Shown one piece after another: positions 6,666 to 14,947 of a DNA stretch of 39,355 nt; position 1 is the first letter of the stretch, and each line of letters opens with the position of its first letter. The position numbers and the translations under genes were made by a program. The DNA is from Candidatus Melainabacteria bacterium (GTDB taxonomy: Bacteria; Cyanobacteriota; Vampirovibrionia; 2-02-FULL-35-15). The notes under the pieces were generated by a model, which worked only from the letters and a program-made list of their open reading frames with translations, was not told the origin of the DNA and did no database searches. The stretch is taken from positions 1 through 39,355 of the forward strand of contig JACQBQ010000050.1 of the NCBI GenBank assembly GCA_016201905.1, given 5' to 3'.

Positions 6666-7799
6666 GTGATTAACAAAACCATACTTGTAGATGTTATTCC
6701 TCCTGATATTTCAAAGGAAGAAAGTTTACAGCGCCTTAGTGAACTTGAAAGCCTTGTAAAAACTTACGGTGGAATTGTTGTAATAAAAGTCATTCAAAAA
6801 AGAGGGATACCTGACTATAAGACCTATATAGGTTCAGGAAAGATACAAGAAGTTCTGATTGAAAATAGATTAAACGATAAAAAAGATAAAGCAAGCCTTT
6901 TAATTATAAATAATTTACTAAAACCTACTCAAATATATAACCTTGGAGAAATTTGTAAGAAAGAAGGTATTGAAGTCTGGGACAGAATTGATTTAATTTT
7001 AAAGATATTTGACAAACATGCAAAAAGTGTGGAAGCAAAGCTGCAGATTGAACTCGCTGCTATAAGGCATATGGGTCCAAGGATTTATGGACTTGGTCTG
7101 GAATTAACCAGGCAAGCTGGTGGTATTGGTACACGTGGTATAGGTGAAACAAATATTCAGATTATGAAACGCCACTTAAAAAGAAGAGAACAAAAAATCA
7201 GAGAAAAATTAAAACATTACGATCTTGTGCAGGCAAACCACAGAAGACAAAGACGAAATAAAGATCTGAAAACTGTTTCACTGGTAGGTTATACAAATGC
7301 TGGTAAAAGTACTCTCTTAAATGCACTTACAAAAAAAGGAGTCTATGTGGCTGATAAGCTTTTTGCTACGCTTGAAACTACTGTTGGACAGTTATACTTA
7401 CCGGAGTCTGAAAAAATTACACTTTTGTCTGATACTATTGGGTTTATACAAGATTTACCACCTGATTTGATTGATGCTTTTAAGTCTACATTAAGTGAAA
7501 TCATCGATGCTGATATTTTGTTGCATGTGATTGATATAAGTGATCCACTTTTTAAGTCAAAAATCACAGTTGTAGAAAATATATTGTCAGATTTAGGAGC
7601 TTCAAACAAGCTTAAAATATATGTCTTTAATAAAACAGATTTAAATCCTGAAGCTGATATAAAAAAAATTACAAATACATACAATGAGTTTTCACCTGTA
7701 TTTGTTTCTTCGGAAAAAAAACAAGGATTAAGTGAACTTATTTTAAAAATTGAAAGGATAATTTGTTCATTGGGTGAGACATTAACACCTTCTTCTTAA
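6666..7799 (+). CDS. hflX: GTPase HflX
   Basis: A 377-residue ribosome-associated GTPase that splits stalled 70S ribosomes under stress. The N-terminal HflX domain includes the GSGK segment (about 56-59) and the conserved ERRxxxRRLRxL-like helix region. A GGIGTRGIGET glycine-rich linker (about 152-161) leads to the G domain with G1 GYTNAGKST (208-216), G3 DTIGFI (256-261) and G4 NKTD (near 327). The start is GTG at 6666, 11 bp after the OsmC stop; ATG is not available nearby. Length and motif order are normal. It is probably co-transcribed with the OsmC gene. Confidence 0.93.
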   Translation: MINKTILVDVIPPDISKEESLQRLSELESLVKTYGGIVVIKVIQKRGIPDYKTYIGSGKIQEVLIENRLNDKKDKASLLIINNLLKPTQIYNLGEICKKEGIEVWDRIDLILKIFDKHAKSVEAKLQIELAAIRHMGPRIYGLGLELTRQAGGIGTRGIGETNIQIMKRHLKRREQKIREKLKHYDLVQANHRRQRRNKDLKTVSLVGYTNAGKSTLLNALTKKGVYVADKLFATLETTVGQLYLPESEKITLLSDTIGFIQDLPPDLIDAFKSTLSEIIDADILLHVIDISDPLFKSKITVVENILSDLGASNKLKIYVFNKTDLNPEADIKKITNTYNEFSPVFVSSEKKQGLSELILKIERIICSLGETLTPSS

Positions 7800-7831
7800 A
7801 ATCTGGTATTATATTTTGTCTCGGAGAAAAC

Positions 7832-8560
7832 ATGTCCACAGTTCCAAAATTTAAGTTAAAAGACTCAAAACCAGATAGTGACTTCGTTCAGTGGAATGAA
7901 TCAATGTCTCATAAACAGGATATTGATTTGTATTATGAAGGTTCTCATCCGCTTATTAGGTGGGTTGAAAAACTTAGATTAAAGATCATTATTGATTTAA
8001 TTAAAGAGCACTCAGAGAAAAACAATTTATCTAATCCTGTTATTGTTGAAGCTGGTTGTGGCACGGGACATGTTCTTCAGTCAATTGCTGAAAACATTAA
8101 AACAGATAATTTAATCGGGATTGATCCTCTTGAATGGTGGCTGGACAAAGCAAGGAAAAGACTGGGTGATAAAGCAAAGCTAATTAAAGGGTTTGCTGAA
8201 GATATACCGTTCGAAGACAAGTCAGTTCACTTTGCAATATGTACTGAAGTTATTGAACATGTAATAGATCCTACTGTTGTATTAAAAGAACTAAAACGCA
8301 TAATAAAAGATGATGGACTTATTGTAGTTTCTATTCCAAATGAAAAGCTGATTAATAGATTGAAGGATGTAATTGATTTTTTCAAGATTTATCAAAAACT
8401 TTTTTCAAACATCCCAAAACACAATGATGATGAATGGCATATACATAGCTTTGATCTAAATTTATTTAAAAAATATATCCCGGATGGACTTAAAATTCAG
8501 TCTGTAATTCCTCTTCCATCATTTATTTTGCCGTTGAGATACGTGATAACTCTTGTTTGA
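7832..8560 (+). CDS. Class I SAM-dependent methyltransferase
   Basis: A 242-residue Methyltransf_11-type protein. Motif I is IVEAGCGTGHVL (about 68-79), the acidic end of strand 2 is GIDPLEWW, and motif post-I/II is FAEDIPFEDKSVHFAICTEVIEHV, a typical hub of the fold. The acceptor substrate is unknown. The ATG has a good ribosome binding site, CGGAGAA. It may form the end of an OsmC-hflX transcript (33 bp after hflX). The 3' end overlaps the convergent zinc-ribbon methyltransferase gene by 38 bp. Confidence 0.85.
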   Translation: MSTVPKFKLKDSKPDSDFVQWNESMSHKQDIDLYYEGSHPLIRWVEKLRLKIIIDLIKEHSEKNNLSNPVIVEAGCGTGHVLQSIAENIKTDNLIGIDPLEWWLDKARKRLGDKAKLIKGFAEDIPFEDKSVHFAICTEVIEHVIDPTVVLKELKRIIKDDGLIVVSIPNEKLINRLKDVIDFFKIYQKLFSNIPKHNDDEWHIHSFDLNLFKKYIPDGLKIQSVIPLPSFILPLRYVITLV

Positions 8561-9509
8561 ATACACACAGCATGCTTGTGCTTTTACCAATAAAATTTTG
8601 AATTATTGCAATTGGAGTAAATAACAAGCTCAATGGCATTAGGTAAAAAGACATTCCATTTTTTAATTTTGATTTTGTAAGGCTTAAATTCTGGAAAACA
8701 TTTTGAATTGAAATCGACCATTGCCCAGGATCACAAATAGGCTCAGTTATTACTTCTGTGAACCCCAAATCCTTACCAACTAATTTTATATTTTTTTCGT
8801 TAAACAGGAAAGTATGTCTTGGGGCGTGGAAGCCAGCCCAATAATTTTTAAAGAATAAAAGCTCTAATGCATCGGTATTTGGTGTGATTAAAATTATTAT
8901 TCCATTTTTGGATAAATTGCTTTTACAGTTCTCTAAAACTTTTTTAGGATTTAAAAAATGTTCAATAACATTATTCATAATAATTACATCAAAAACTTCA
9001 TTGAACGGAAACCTCTCCTCGATATTTGATGCTTTAAGTTCTATGCCTTTTTCTTTTAGGCTTGAAAACACTCTGTCCGTAAAATCGCTCCCAGAAAGGC
9101 TTGTGTAACCTTTTTCCTGTAATGCTAAAAGAAGCTGACCATTTCCAAATCCGATTTCTAGGATTTTTAAGTCGTTATTTTTAATATCCTTGTTAAAGTA
9201 TTTTGTGATTTTATTTGCCAGATTTTTAAACTGAGTATTTTTTAGAGATGTAAACAAACTCTTTTTTACTGGTAGGTAATTTCTGTATTCATCAGGATAA
9301 AATCTTTGCAGAAGATTAATTTCAGGCAATGGATACTGGGAAATTAATCCACAATTTTTACAGAGTAAATAATCAACAGGTTTATATGTTTCATACTCAA
9401 GATCTTTAATACCCTTAAAAATCAATTCTTGATCTATGGAATTACATAGAATACAATTTACTTGCTTTATAATAGTCTTTTCTAAGATAGTATTAATCTC
9501 TGTAACCAA
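8523..9509 (-). CDS. Zinc-ribbon class I methyltransferase
   Basis: A 328-residue protein in two parts. An N-terminal four-cysteine knuckle (CILC about 19-22 and CKNC about 50-53) is typical of the methyltransferases found in sugar and secondary-metabolite pathways. The Methyltransf_23-like domain carries LKILEIGFGNGQLLLAL and DVIIMNNVIEHF. A hydrophobic C-terminal segment (about 285-305) may touch the membrane. The start is TTG at 9509, overlapping the upstream START-fold gene by 17 bp, which implies coupled expression. By context it may methylate the product of the adjacent oxygenase-like pair; that is inference. Confidence 0.8.
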   Translation of the reverse strand: MVTEINTILEKTIIKQVNCILCNSIDQELIFKGIKDLEYETYKPVDYLLCKNCGLISQYPLPEINLLQRFYPDEYRNYLPVKKSLFTSLKNTQFKNLANKITKYFNKDIKNNDLKILEIGFGNGQLLLALQEKGYTSLSGSDFTDRVFSSLKEKGIELKASNIEERFPFNEVFDVIIMNNVIEHFLNPKKVLENCKSNLSKNGIIILITPNTDALELLFFKNYWAGFHAPRHTFLFNEKNIKLVGKDLGFTEVITEPICDPGQWSISIQNVFQNLSLTKSKLKNGMSFYLMPLSLLFTPIAIIQNFIGKSTSMLCVFKQELSRISTAK

Positions 9510-10134
9510 GCTCTACACTTTCATCAAATGGTCGCTCTAAACCATCTTTTGTGTTTATAGCTGAAAAGCTTTTTATCGGTGGATTGAATTCATATTTTTT
9601 CACTTCAATTTTGCCAGGTTTTGGAAGTTTTTTATTTATGTAATCAATTCCGTAAAAATCTTTAAACCCTAAATTATGTACTTTCCAGCGACGAAGCCTC
9701 ATTGGAGCATCTTCTACCCATGTTGCATGAAACCAGCCCTGAAATAGTTTTTGAAACATTGACTGAAATACTTTAAAGAAAGGATGAGTATTTATATTAT
9801 AAATCACTGTCATATGCGAACGATTATTTGGCAAGTCCTTAAAATGAACTTCCATCTCAAGTAAAAAACCAATAGAGTCCTTGTGGAATGTTTTCATAAC
9901 ATTATTTTCCATAAGCTGAAGTGCAATTCCTGAGCAATGAAAAGGCAAAAGAGGCATTTTCATTTTTCTGTAAACCAGTGCCCAGCTGTCCTTTTCAGCT
10001 AATACTCTTGCTTGGTTATAGTACTTATAGTGTGTGCCTACCAAGTGTTCATGATCATAGTAATTCCACATTACAATTTCTTTAGGACAATCCATTTCAC
10101 CTTCGCATTTAAGTGTTAAAGTAACGTTTTTCAT
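9493..10134 (-). CDS. Candidate catalytic half of a split Rieske oxygenase (START-fold)
   Basis: A 213-residue protein with START/Bet v1-like (SRPBCC) character: alternating strands and a long C-terminal helix region. Near the N-terminus it has N24-YY-D27-HE-H30-LVGT-H35, matching NxxDxxHxxxxH, the mononuclear iron signature of Rieske non-heme iron oxygenases such as KshA and PaO. D142, in VEDAPMRLR, lies about 107 residues later, where the third (Asp) ligand is expected. The normal N-terminal Rieske domain is missing, but a separate Rieske protein is encoded just upstream on the same strand. Alternative: a non-catalytic SRPBCC lipid-binding protein with a chance match. Confidence 0.6.
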   Translation of the reverse strand: MKNVTLTLKCEGEMDCPKEIVMWNYYDHEHLVGTHYKYYNQARVLAEKDSWALVYRKMKMPLLPFHCSGIALQLMENNVMKTFHKDSIGFLLEMEVHFKDLPNNRSHMTVIYNINTHPFFKVFQSMFQKLFQGWFHATWVEDAPMRLRRWKVHNLGFKDFYGIDYINKKLPKPGKIEVKKYEFNPPIKSFSAINTKDGLERPFDESVELGYRD

Positions 10135-10145
10135 TTTTTATTATC

Positions 10146-10223
10146 GGAAAAATCTCGGCTCAAACGAGATTTTTCCTTTTCCCTCCCGACGCAAAAAATG
10201 TTCCAAGGAGGAACATTTTTTGC
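10146..10223. terminator. Two tandem perfect hairpins between the Rieske and START-fold genes
   Basis: Hairpin A has 12-bp arms GGAAAAATCTCG (10146-10157) and CGAGATTTTTCC (10165-10176). Hairpin B has 14-bp arms GCAAAAAATGTTCC (10191-10204) and GGAACATTTTTTGC (10210-10223). Between them is GGGAGGG-type purine sequence on the minus strand. Hairpin A ends 12 nt before the START-fold start codon. They could be terminators, mRNA processing/stability elements, or a switch that sets the ratio of the two proteins. Confidence 0.6.
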
Positions 10224-10277
10224 TTGTTGAATGTTTTAAATAAAAATAGGCGACTCTTCATAATTGAACTCTTTTCT

Positions 10278-10643
10278 TTATCCTAATAGATTAATGTAAA
10301 TTTTTTCATCGATAACTTTTATGTCATATTGCCGAAGAGGAAGTCCGGAATGAGTTAAGCATGAACCATCTTTTGCAGAATATTGCCAGTTATGCCAGAG
10401 GCATGTAAAAACACCTTTTTTACATTTGTGGTAGCCTACAGGTCCGCCAAAATGTCTGCAGACATTGCTTATAGCTTTTATTTCTCCTTCATATTCATAT
10501 AACAAAATATCGTGGTCATCAATCCAGCGTGTTAACTGACCATCTTTTTTAAGTTCTTTTAAGGTAGCTAAAAACTGGTAAGTTGCTTCGGTGCCTTCTT
10601 TGTTATTAACTTTAATTGTTTCTGTTATTTCTGTACTCATCAT
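10278..10643 (-). CDS. Rieske [2Fe-2S] ferredoxin-like protein
   Basis: A 121-residue single-domain Rieske protein. The cluster ligands are C62-x-H64 (VCRHFGGPV) and C81-x2-H84 (TCLWHNWQY), spaced as in Rieske ferredoxins and in the N-terminal domain of ring-hydroxylating oxygenase alpha subunits. GPVGYHKCKKG lies between them and KDGSCLTHSGLPLRQY follows. No signal peptide or membrane anchor is present, so it is not a cytochrome bc/b6f Rieske. It is followed on the same strand, after 143 bp and two hairpins, by the START-fold protein with the mononuclear iron motif. TATAAT lies 5 nt before the ATG and no Shine-Dalgarno sequence is seen. Confidence 0.9.
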   Translation of the reverse strand: MMSTEITETIKVNNKEGTEATYQFLATLKELKKDGQLTRWIDDHDILLYEYEGEIKAISNVCRHFGGPVGYHKCKKGVFTCLWHNWQYSAKDGSCLTHSGLPLRQYDIKVIDEKIYINLLG

Positions 10644-10648
10644 TATTC

Positions 10649-10654
10649 ATTATA
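10649..10654 (-). promoter_or_regulatory. Perfect TATAAT 5 nt before the Rieske gene
   Basis: On the minus strand TATAAT is followed by GAATA and then ATGATG. The predicted transcription start falls on the first codons. The 290 bp between this gene and the divergent DsbA-like gene otherwise hold no convincing gene. Confidence 0.5.
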
Positions 10655-10936
10655 CAAAGGTAAAATCAATATTTATCATCCTAAAGAAGGTCTATACTTA
10701 TCCAAATTGATGGTTTTGGTTTATCTTATTTATTGGCTAGAACCTTTTTCATTGTGTTTAGTCTTTGTAATTTGTAAATAAATTCAAAGGATATCTGAGA
10801 TAAACTCATAAAAGGTGGGAATAAAAAATAAGCAAAGTACTGTTCTAAGCAGTATTTTATGTGTAGGGTAGAAAGGGAAATGAAAAATCTGTAGTTTTTT
10901 AGATATGCATGATTTTTCAGGGTAAGAGATAAAAAT

Positions 10937-11680
10937 ATGGAAACCAAAAAACTAATAGCAATTACAGTTGCAGTAGTAGTTGTTCTGAATGTACTGCATC
11001 ATGAGTCAAAAAAGAGTTTTGATAAATCAGTTATTGAAGCAATTAAAAATAATCCAGCTGAAATGAAAGATGCTATTAAAGCTGCGCTTGGGGTGCCGTC
11101 AGCAGCGCCACCAGCAGAAGCGCCTCCCAGTGAAGAAGAACAAATGAAGAAAGCACTAGCTGACAAAGTGAATGTTGATTTGGGAAATACGCCGGTTTTT
11201 GGAAATAAAAATGCAAAAATTAAGTTAGTAGTGTTTAGTGATTTTCAATGTCCTTTTTCTAAGAGAGGCGTAGATACTACACATGAACTTATAAAAAAAT
11301 ATGGTAACAATATAATGTATGTTTATAAAAATCTTCCTCTGCCTTTTCATCCTGAATCAATGCCTGCTGCAAAGGCTGCACTGGCTGCTGGCAGACAAGG
11401 GAAGTTTTATGAATATCATGATAAGCTTTTTGAAAATCAAGCTCAGCTTGGTGAAGAACTTTACGTAAAAATAGCAAAAGAACTAGGTCTAAATCTTGCT
11501 AAATTTAATGCTGATAGAAACAGCAAAGAAATAGAAGATCAAATAAAAGCAGACAACGCTCAAGCAAATTCACTTGGCTTTAATGGTACCCCCGGGTTTG
11601 CATTAAACGGAGTAAAAATCTTAGGTGCATATCCTCAGGATCATTTTGAAAAAATAATTAGTGCATTGGGGTTAGGTTAA
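10937..11680 (+). CDS. DsbA-family thioredoxin-fold protein with a single active-site Cys
   Basis: A 247-residue protein with an N-terminal membrane anchor or uncleaved signal (residues about 5-20), an Ala/Pro-rich linker (about 51-68) and a DsbA/BdbD-type thioredoxin domain with a helical insert. The active site is C105-P-F-S108 (codons TGT CCT TTT TCT), so the usual second Cys is replaced by Ser. The cis-Pro loop reads GTPGF. It acts outside the cytoplasm by inference, perhaps as a monothiol reductase/isomerase, or with a thiol-independent role. The stop overlaps the convergent 636-residue gene by 4 bp. Confidence 0.85.
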   Translation: METKKLIAITVAVVVVLNVLHHESKKSFDKSVIEAIKNNPAEMKDAIKAALGVPSAAPPAEAPPSEEEQMKKALADKVNVDLGNTPVFGNKNAKIKLVVFSDFQCPFSKRGVDTTHELIKKYGNNIMYVYKNLPLPFHPESMPAAKAALAAGRQGKFYEYHDKLFENQAQLGEELYVKIAKELGLNLAKFNADRNSKEIEDQIKADNAQANSLGFNGTPGFALNGVKILGAYPQDHFEKIISALGLG

Positions 11681-13587
11681 ACAGCTATTCCAAACAATCT
11701 ATTAACTGTATTTCCAAGACCTTTTGTGCATTTTGCAATTACAGGCAATAGCTCATATTCAAAAGATATTCTTTTCTCATCATTATCATAGGCTGTAGTC
11801 ATGTTGTGATGGCTTGATCTATAATCAATCGCTTGTAATCTGGTTTTAAGATCAAATAATTTGAAAACATAGGTGGCTAAAAACTCAGCACCAATAAAAG
11901 GCAATTTTACTGTCCTTTTTGGTTTTGATTTAGGATCTGTTGTGTAATTTATTTTATTTTTTATTATTTCAGATATTTTATTTCTTTCTTCACTTGTAAC
12001 TTTATGCCCACCTTGGCTTGCATCTTTTTCAACATATTCCAAACAATAAGCAACAATTTTGTTTTTATCATCATCACTAATTACATTGCCATCCTGAAGC
12101 AGTTTTTTAAATCCATTGTGTTCCCTTGCCTGGTCAAAACTATAATTTGCTTGTATTTGTTCATATGTTAAATATCCATGGTCATGTTCTCGTGTGTAAA
12201 AGTCTGGTACTAATTTTTCTATGCATCTTTTTGCTGTATTAGATAAGCTATTTACAAAGCGTGAATCACAAATTTTCTTTTTAAGATCATTTAAATCATT
12301 TATAGATGCTTCTTTCCTGGTAATTTTCCCTTTCAACTTTTTGCCAAAATAAGACATTTGGAATATAGCTTGTGGAAGCCTTGCAAGAGTTACGTATAGC
12401 CCTGTGAATACCACAGTGAGGGTTTTGCCATAAATACCAATTCCTTTGTTTAATTTTGCTGCTAAACCACTGTGAGCTTGTGCTTCTTCATTTATGTGTG
12501 ATTCATCAAGAAGTGGTGTGAATAATGCAAACATAGATAAAGGGCTTAAAGTATGGAAAAGTATTTCTGCATAGTGCCTGATTGATTTTAATAAATTATC
12601 TTGTCCTGAAAACTTTTTCTCAAGATTTTCTGCGAACTGGAATGCTTTTTTACTTTTTAAAAATCTAGGCAGAGCAGGCTTTAAATTTTCTCTTTCTTTT
12701 ATTACTCTGACCAAGGAATCAACTCCTTTTGCAAAGGTTTCAGGAATTCCAACGATCAAACTAACCAACCTGCTCACTCCAAGAAATGGTTTTTCAAAAA
12801 ATTCCCGTGGTGGTATTTTACCTGTTAAAAATGCCATGGAATCCGCCCATTGTCTAAGACCCTGTAAAGTAGGATTAGCAATACTTCCAATTACAGCACT
12901 TCTTTCACAGCCGTCATATAATTGATTAAATGCTTCTGCTCTTTTTTTATATAAATCTGCTTCCTGATGATTGCCTTCTTTAAGAGCTTTTCCATTAAGG
13001 GACTGCTCTTTCTTTCTAAGGCACCATAATATAAGTGCTTTTAAATTGCCAATACCCCATGTGTAGCCTGTGAAAATTAAATTAGGTATATTAGCAACAG
13101 TTGCAAGTTTGTGAAATGCAGATTTCCCAAATTTTTCAGGATTAACAAATGGCTCAAATATAAATGGTGTAAATCCAAGACTTGCACAACGATAAAATCC
13201 CTTTTTTAAGTCGTCAAATACCTGAAAATCTTTTTCATTGGCACCTTTTAACAGCTTATGATTTTTAATTTCATTTCCTGCTATAAATACTGGAGCAGCA
13301 ATAGCAGCAATAGAACCAAAAAAATCTCCGACTGTTTGAAGTGCTTTTGCAGGAAATGTCCATCCGTTTCGCAGTACTCCTCCTATTAATACTAGTGCAG
13401 AAACTCCTGCAACACCACCACCAATCTTTTTAAATTTCTTTTCTACTTCATTGAATTCTTTTTCAGCTTTTGCAATGGCATCTAGTTTGTTTTGGCCAAC
13501 TTTGCCTTTTTCAGATGTTGTAATTTCTGGACTTAGCTGCGTATATCCAGAAGTAAGTCTTTGAGTAATTAGTCTGGGATCTGTCAT
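11677..13587 (-). CDS. Large unrecognised membrane-associated protein, 636 aa
   Basis: No family is recognised. The protein has several hydrophobic stretches, including about 53-72 (GGVAGVSALVLIGGVL), 85-104, and around 345-360 and 390-410, separated by basic amphipathic regions. Near residues 470-540 is a soluble, charged region (YTREHDHGYLTYEQIQANY onward) that could be a separate domain. It has no Cys-rich, ATPase or protease motifs. It starts at ATG 13587 without a Shine-Dalgarno sequence and is transcribed alone. The structured repeat at 13729-13889 lies upstream. Probably lineage-specific. Confidence 0.6.
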   Translation of the reverse strand: MTDPRLITQRLTSGYTQLSPEITTSEKGKVGQNKLDAIAKAEKEFNEVEKKFKKIGGGVAGVSALVLIGGVLRNGWTFPAKALQTVGDFFGSIAAIAAPVFIAGNEIKNHKLLKGANEKDFQVFDDLKKGFYRCASLGFTPFIFEPFVNPEKFGKSAFHKLATVANIPNLIFTGYTWGIGNLKALILWCLRKKEQSLNGKALKEGNHQEADLYKKRAEAFNQLYDGCERSAVIGSIANPTLQGLRQWADSMAFLTGKIPPREFFEKPFLGVSRLVSLIVGIPETFAKGVDSLVRVIKERENLKPALPRFLKSKKAFQFAENLEKKFSGQDNLLKSIRHYAEILFHTLSPLSMFALFTPLLDESHINEEAQAHSGLAAKLNKGIGIYGKTLTVVFTGLYVTLARLPQAIFQMSYFGKKLKGKITRKEASINDLNDLKKKICDSRFVNSLSNTAKRCIEKLVPDFYTREHDHGYLTYEQIQANYSFDQAREHNGFKKLLQDGNVISDDDKNKIVAYCLEYVEKDASQGGHKVTSEERNKISEIIKNKINYTTDPKSKPKRTVKLPFIGAEFLATYVFKLFDLKTRLQAIDYRSSHHNMTTAYDNDEKRISFEYELLPVIAKCTKGLGNTVNRLFGIAV

Positions 13588-13728
13588 AAAGTAGATAATT
13601 TTAGTCGGATATAAGCTTATTTCATGTATATATTAAGCTCATTTAGTAACTCTGTCTATAGTTATAACCCTATTAATCAGAGTATATTAGTCAACTTTAA
13701 TATAGCCTTAACAATTGAAATATCAAAA

Positions 13729-13889
13729 AATAAACCGACTTCTTTTTAACTTCGCTATCCCTGGGGCAAGCCCGCAGGGTATTTCGCGAAGTTAATGACT
13801 TCGTCACCAGTCGTCGGAAAAGTCGGTTTGTTATTCGTTGCTTATATCTCTCGTGGCAAGCCACGGAGTATTACGCTCCTTCATAATAA
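13729..13889. repeat. 162-bp structured dispersed repeat, copy 1
   Basis: Nearly identical to 36075-36236 (one indel and about two substitutions). It folds as nested stems: AAACCGACTT (13732-13741) with AAGTCGGTTT (13820-13829); TTAACTTCGC (13746-13755) with GCGAAGTTAA (13786-13795); and an apex GGGC-AA-GCCC (13764-13773). A second hairpin follows, CGTGGC-AA-GCCACG. Both hairpins share a GGCAAGCC tip. There is no open frame of note. It accounts for most of the gap between the 636-residue gene and the dnaJ-like gene. Confidence 0.8.
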
Positions 13890-13946
13890 GCAGGAATTTC
13901 ACTAAATCTTGTCCATTAATATTTAAATCTAAGATGTTAGGAGTAG

Positions 13947-14894
13947 CTACTTTTTCTTTTTCTGTTGTAGTTTTACAAGCTCCTGATAAAGTTTTCTTTC
14001 TTCTTCACTGAGAATCATTGGAATATTTATTTTTACTTTTACAAAATGGTCGCCACGTCCTTCTTTTTTTTGTCGAGATAATCCTTTGCTGCGCAGTCTT
14101 AGAACTTTATCATTTTGTGTACCTGGCGGAATTACCATTTTTACAGGACCATCAAGCGTTGGAATCTCAATTTCTATACCTAAAACAGCATCAGCTGGTG
14201 TAAGGGATATTTCTGAGTTTATGTCATCATTTTCAATTTTAAAAAACGGATGTTGTTTTAATTTGACTATTAAATATAAATCTCCGGACGGCCCACCGTT
14301 TTTTCCAAGAAGCCCTTCTCCTGCCATTCTTATTTTTGAATTCTCCCTGACATTTGGTGGTATTTTTACTTCAAGTCTTCTTGATTCACGACCAGGAACA
14401 CTAATATCTATTTTTCTAGCTGTTCCTTTATAAGCCTCTTCAATAGTAAGCTCTAGTTTTAAAAAGTAATCTTCACCTCTGCGTTTGCTTTGAGGACGTG
14501 AATATGTCTGGGTAAATGTTTCTTGAAATGGAGAGGGCCTCCCTCTAAATGTTTCTCCAAAGAGCATTTCAAAAAAGTCACTAAAAGTAGTATCTTGCTT
14601 TTGTGTGAATCCATTTCCAAAATCAAACTTAAAATCAAAACCGGGTGGTGGAGTAAATTCACTTCCTGATGTAAAGTGATTTCCTAAAGTATCATATCTT
14701 CTTCTTTTTTCCTTATCACCTAATACTTCATAGGCTTCGTTAATTTCTTTGAATTTATCTTCTGCTTGTTTGTTTCCTTTATTTGTATCAGGATGATATT
14801 TACGAGCAAGTTTTCTAAATGCAGTTTTGACCTCCTTTTCAGTTGCACTGCGTGGAACACCTAATATTTCGTAATAATCCTTGTATTTAACCAT
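13947..14894 (-). CDS. DnaJ/CbpA-type Hsp40 co-chaperone
   Basis: A 315-residue class B J-protein. The N-terminal J domain (about 4-70) has [11 protein letters not shown] and KYHPDTN with the HPD motif that stimulates DnaK ATPase. A Gly/Phe-rich linker (about 75-125) follows, then two C-terminal beta-barrel substrate-binding domains (IDISVPG and [21 protein letters not shown]). The CxxCxGxG zinc finger of class A DnaJ is absent, so this is CbpA-like. Cytoplasmic. It is divergent from the radical SAM gene with 53 bp between starts; TATTAA lies 7 nt before the ATG. Confidence 0.93.
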   Translation of the reverse strand: MVKYKDYYEILGVPRSATEKEVKTAFRKLARKYHPDTNKGNKQAEDKFKEINEAYEVLGDKEKRRRYDTLGNHFTSGSEFTPPPGFDFKFDFGNGFTQKQDTTFSDFFEMLFGETFRGRPSPFQETFTQTYSRPQSKRRGEDYFLKLELTIEEAYKGTARKIDISVPGRESRRLEVKIPPNVRENSKIRMAGEGLLGKNGGPSGDLYLIVKLKQHPFFKIENDDINSEISLTPADAVLGIEIEIPTLDGPVKMVIPPGTQNDKVLRLRSKGLSRQKKEGRGDHFVKVKINIPMILSEEERKLYQELVKLQQKKKK

Positions 14895-14933
14895 CGTTCA
14901 ATTAATACCCTTACAAAATCACTCTAAGTAATT

Positions 14934-14939
14934 TATTAT
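14934..14939 (+). promoter_or_regulatory. -10 hexamer TATTAT close to the YhcC start
   Basis: TATTATATA runs from 14934 into the 8 nt before ATG 14948. No Shine-Dalgarno sequence is present, consistent with a leaderless or near-leaderless mRNA. Confidence 0.4.
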
Positions 14940-14947
14940 ATACTCAT

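Noticed and set aside
10726-10947. 73-codon minus-strand open frame between the Rieske and DsbA-like genes
   Set aside because: Starts with TTG inside the divergent gene, Phe/Leu/Tyr-rich composition from AT-rich DNA, no ribosome binding site; treated as chance.
14086-14433. 115-codon + strand frame opposite the dnaJ-like gene
   Set aside because: Antisense to conserved C-terminal chaperone domains; no start signals.
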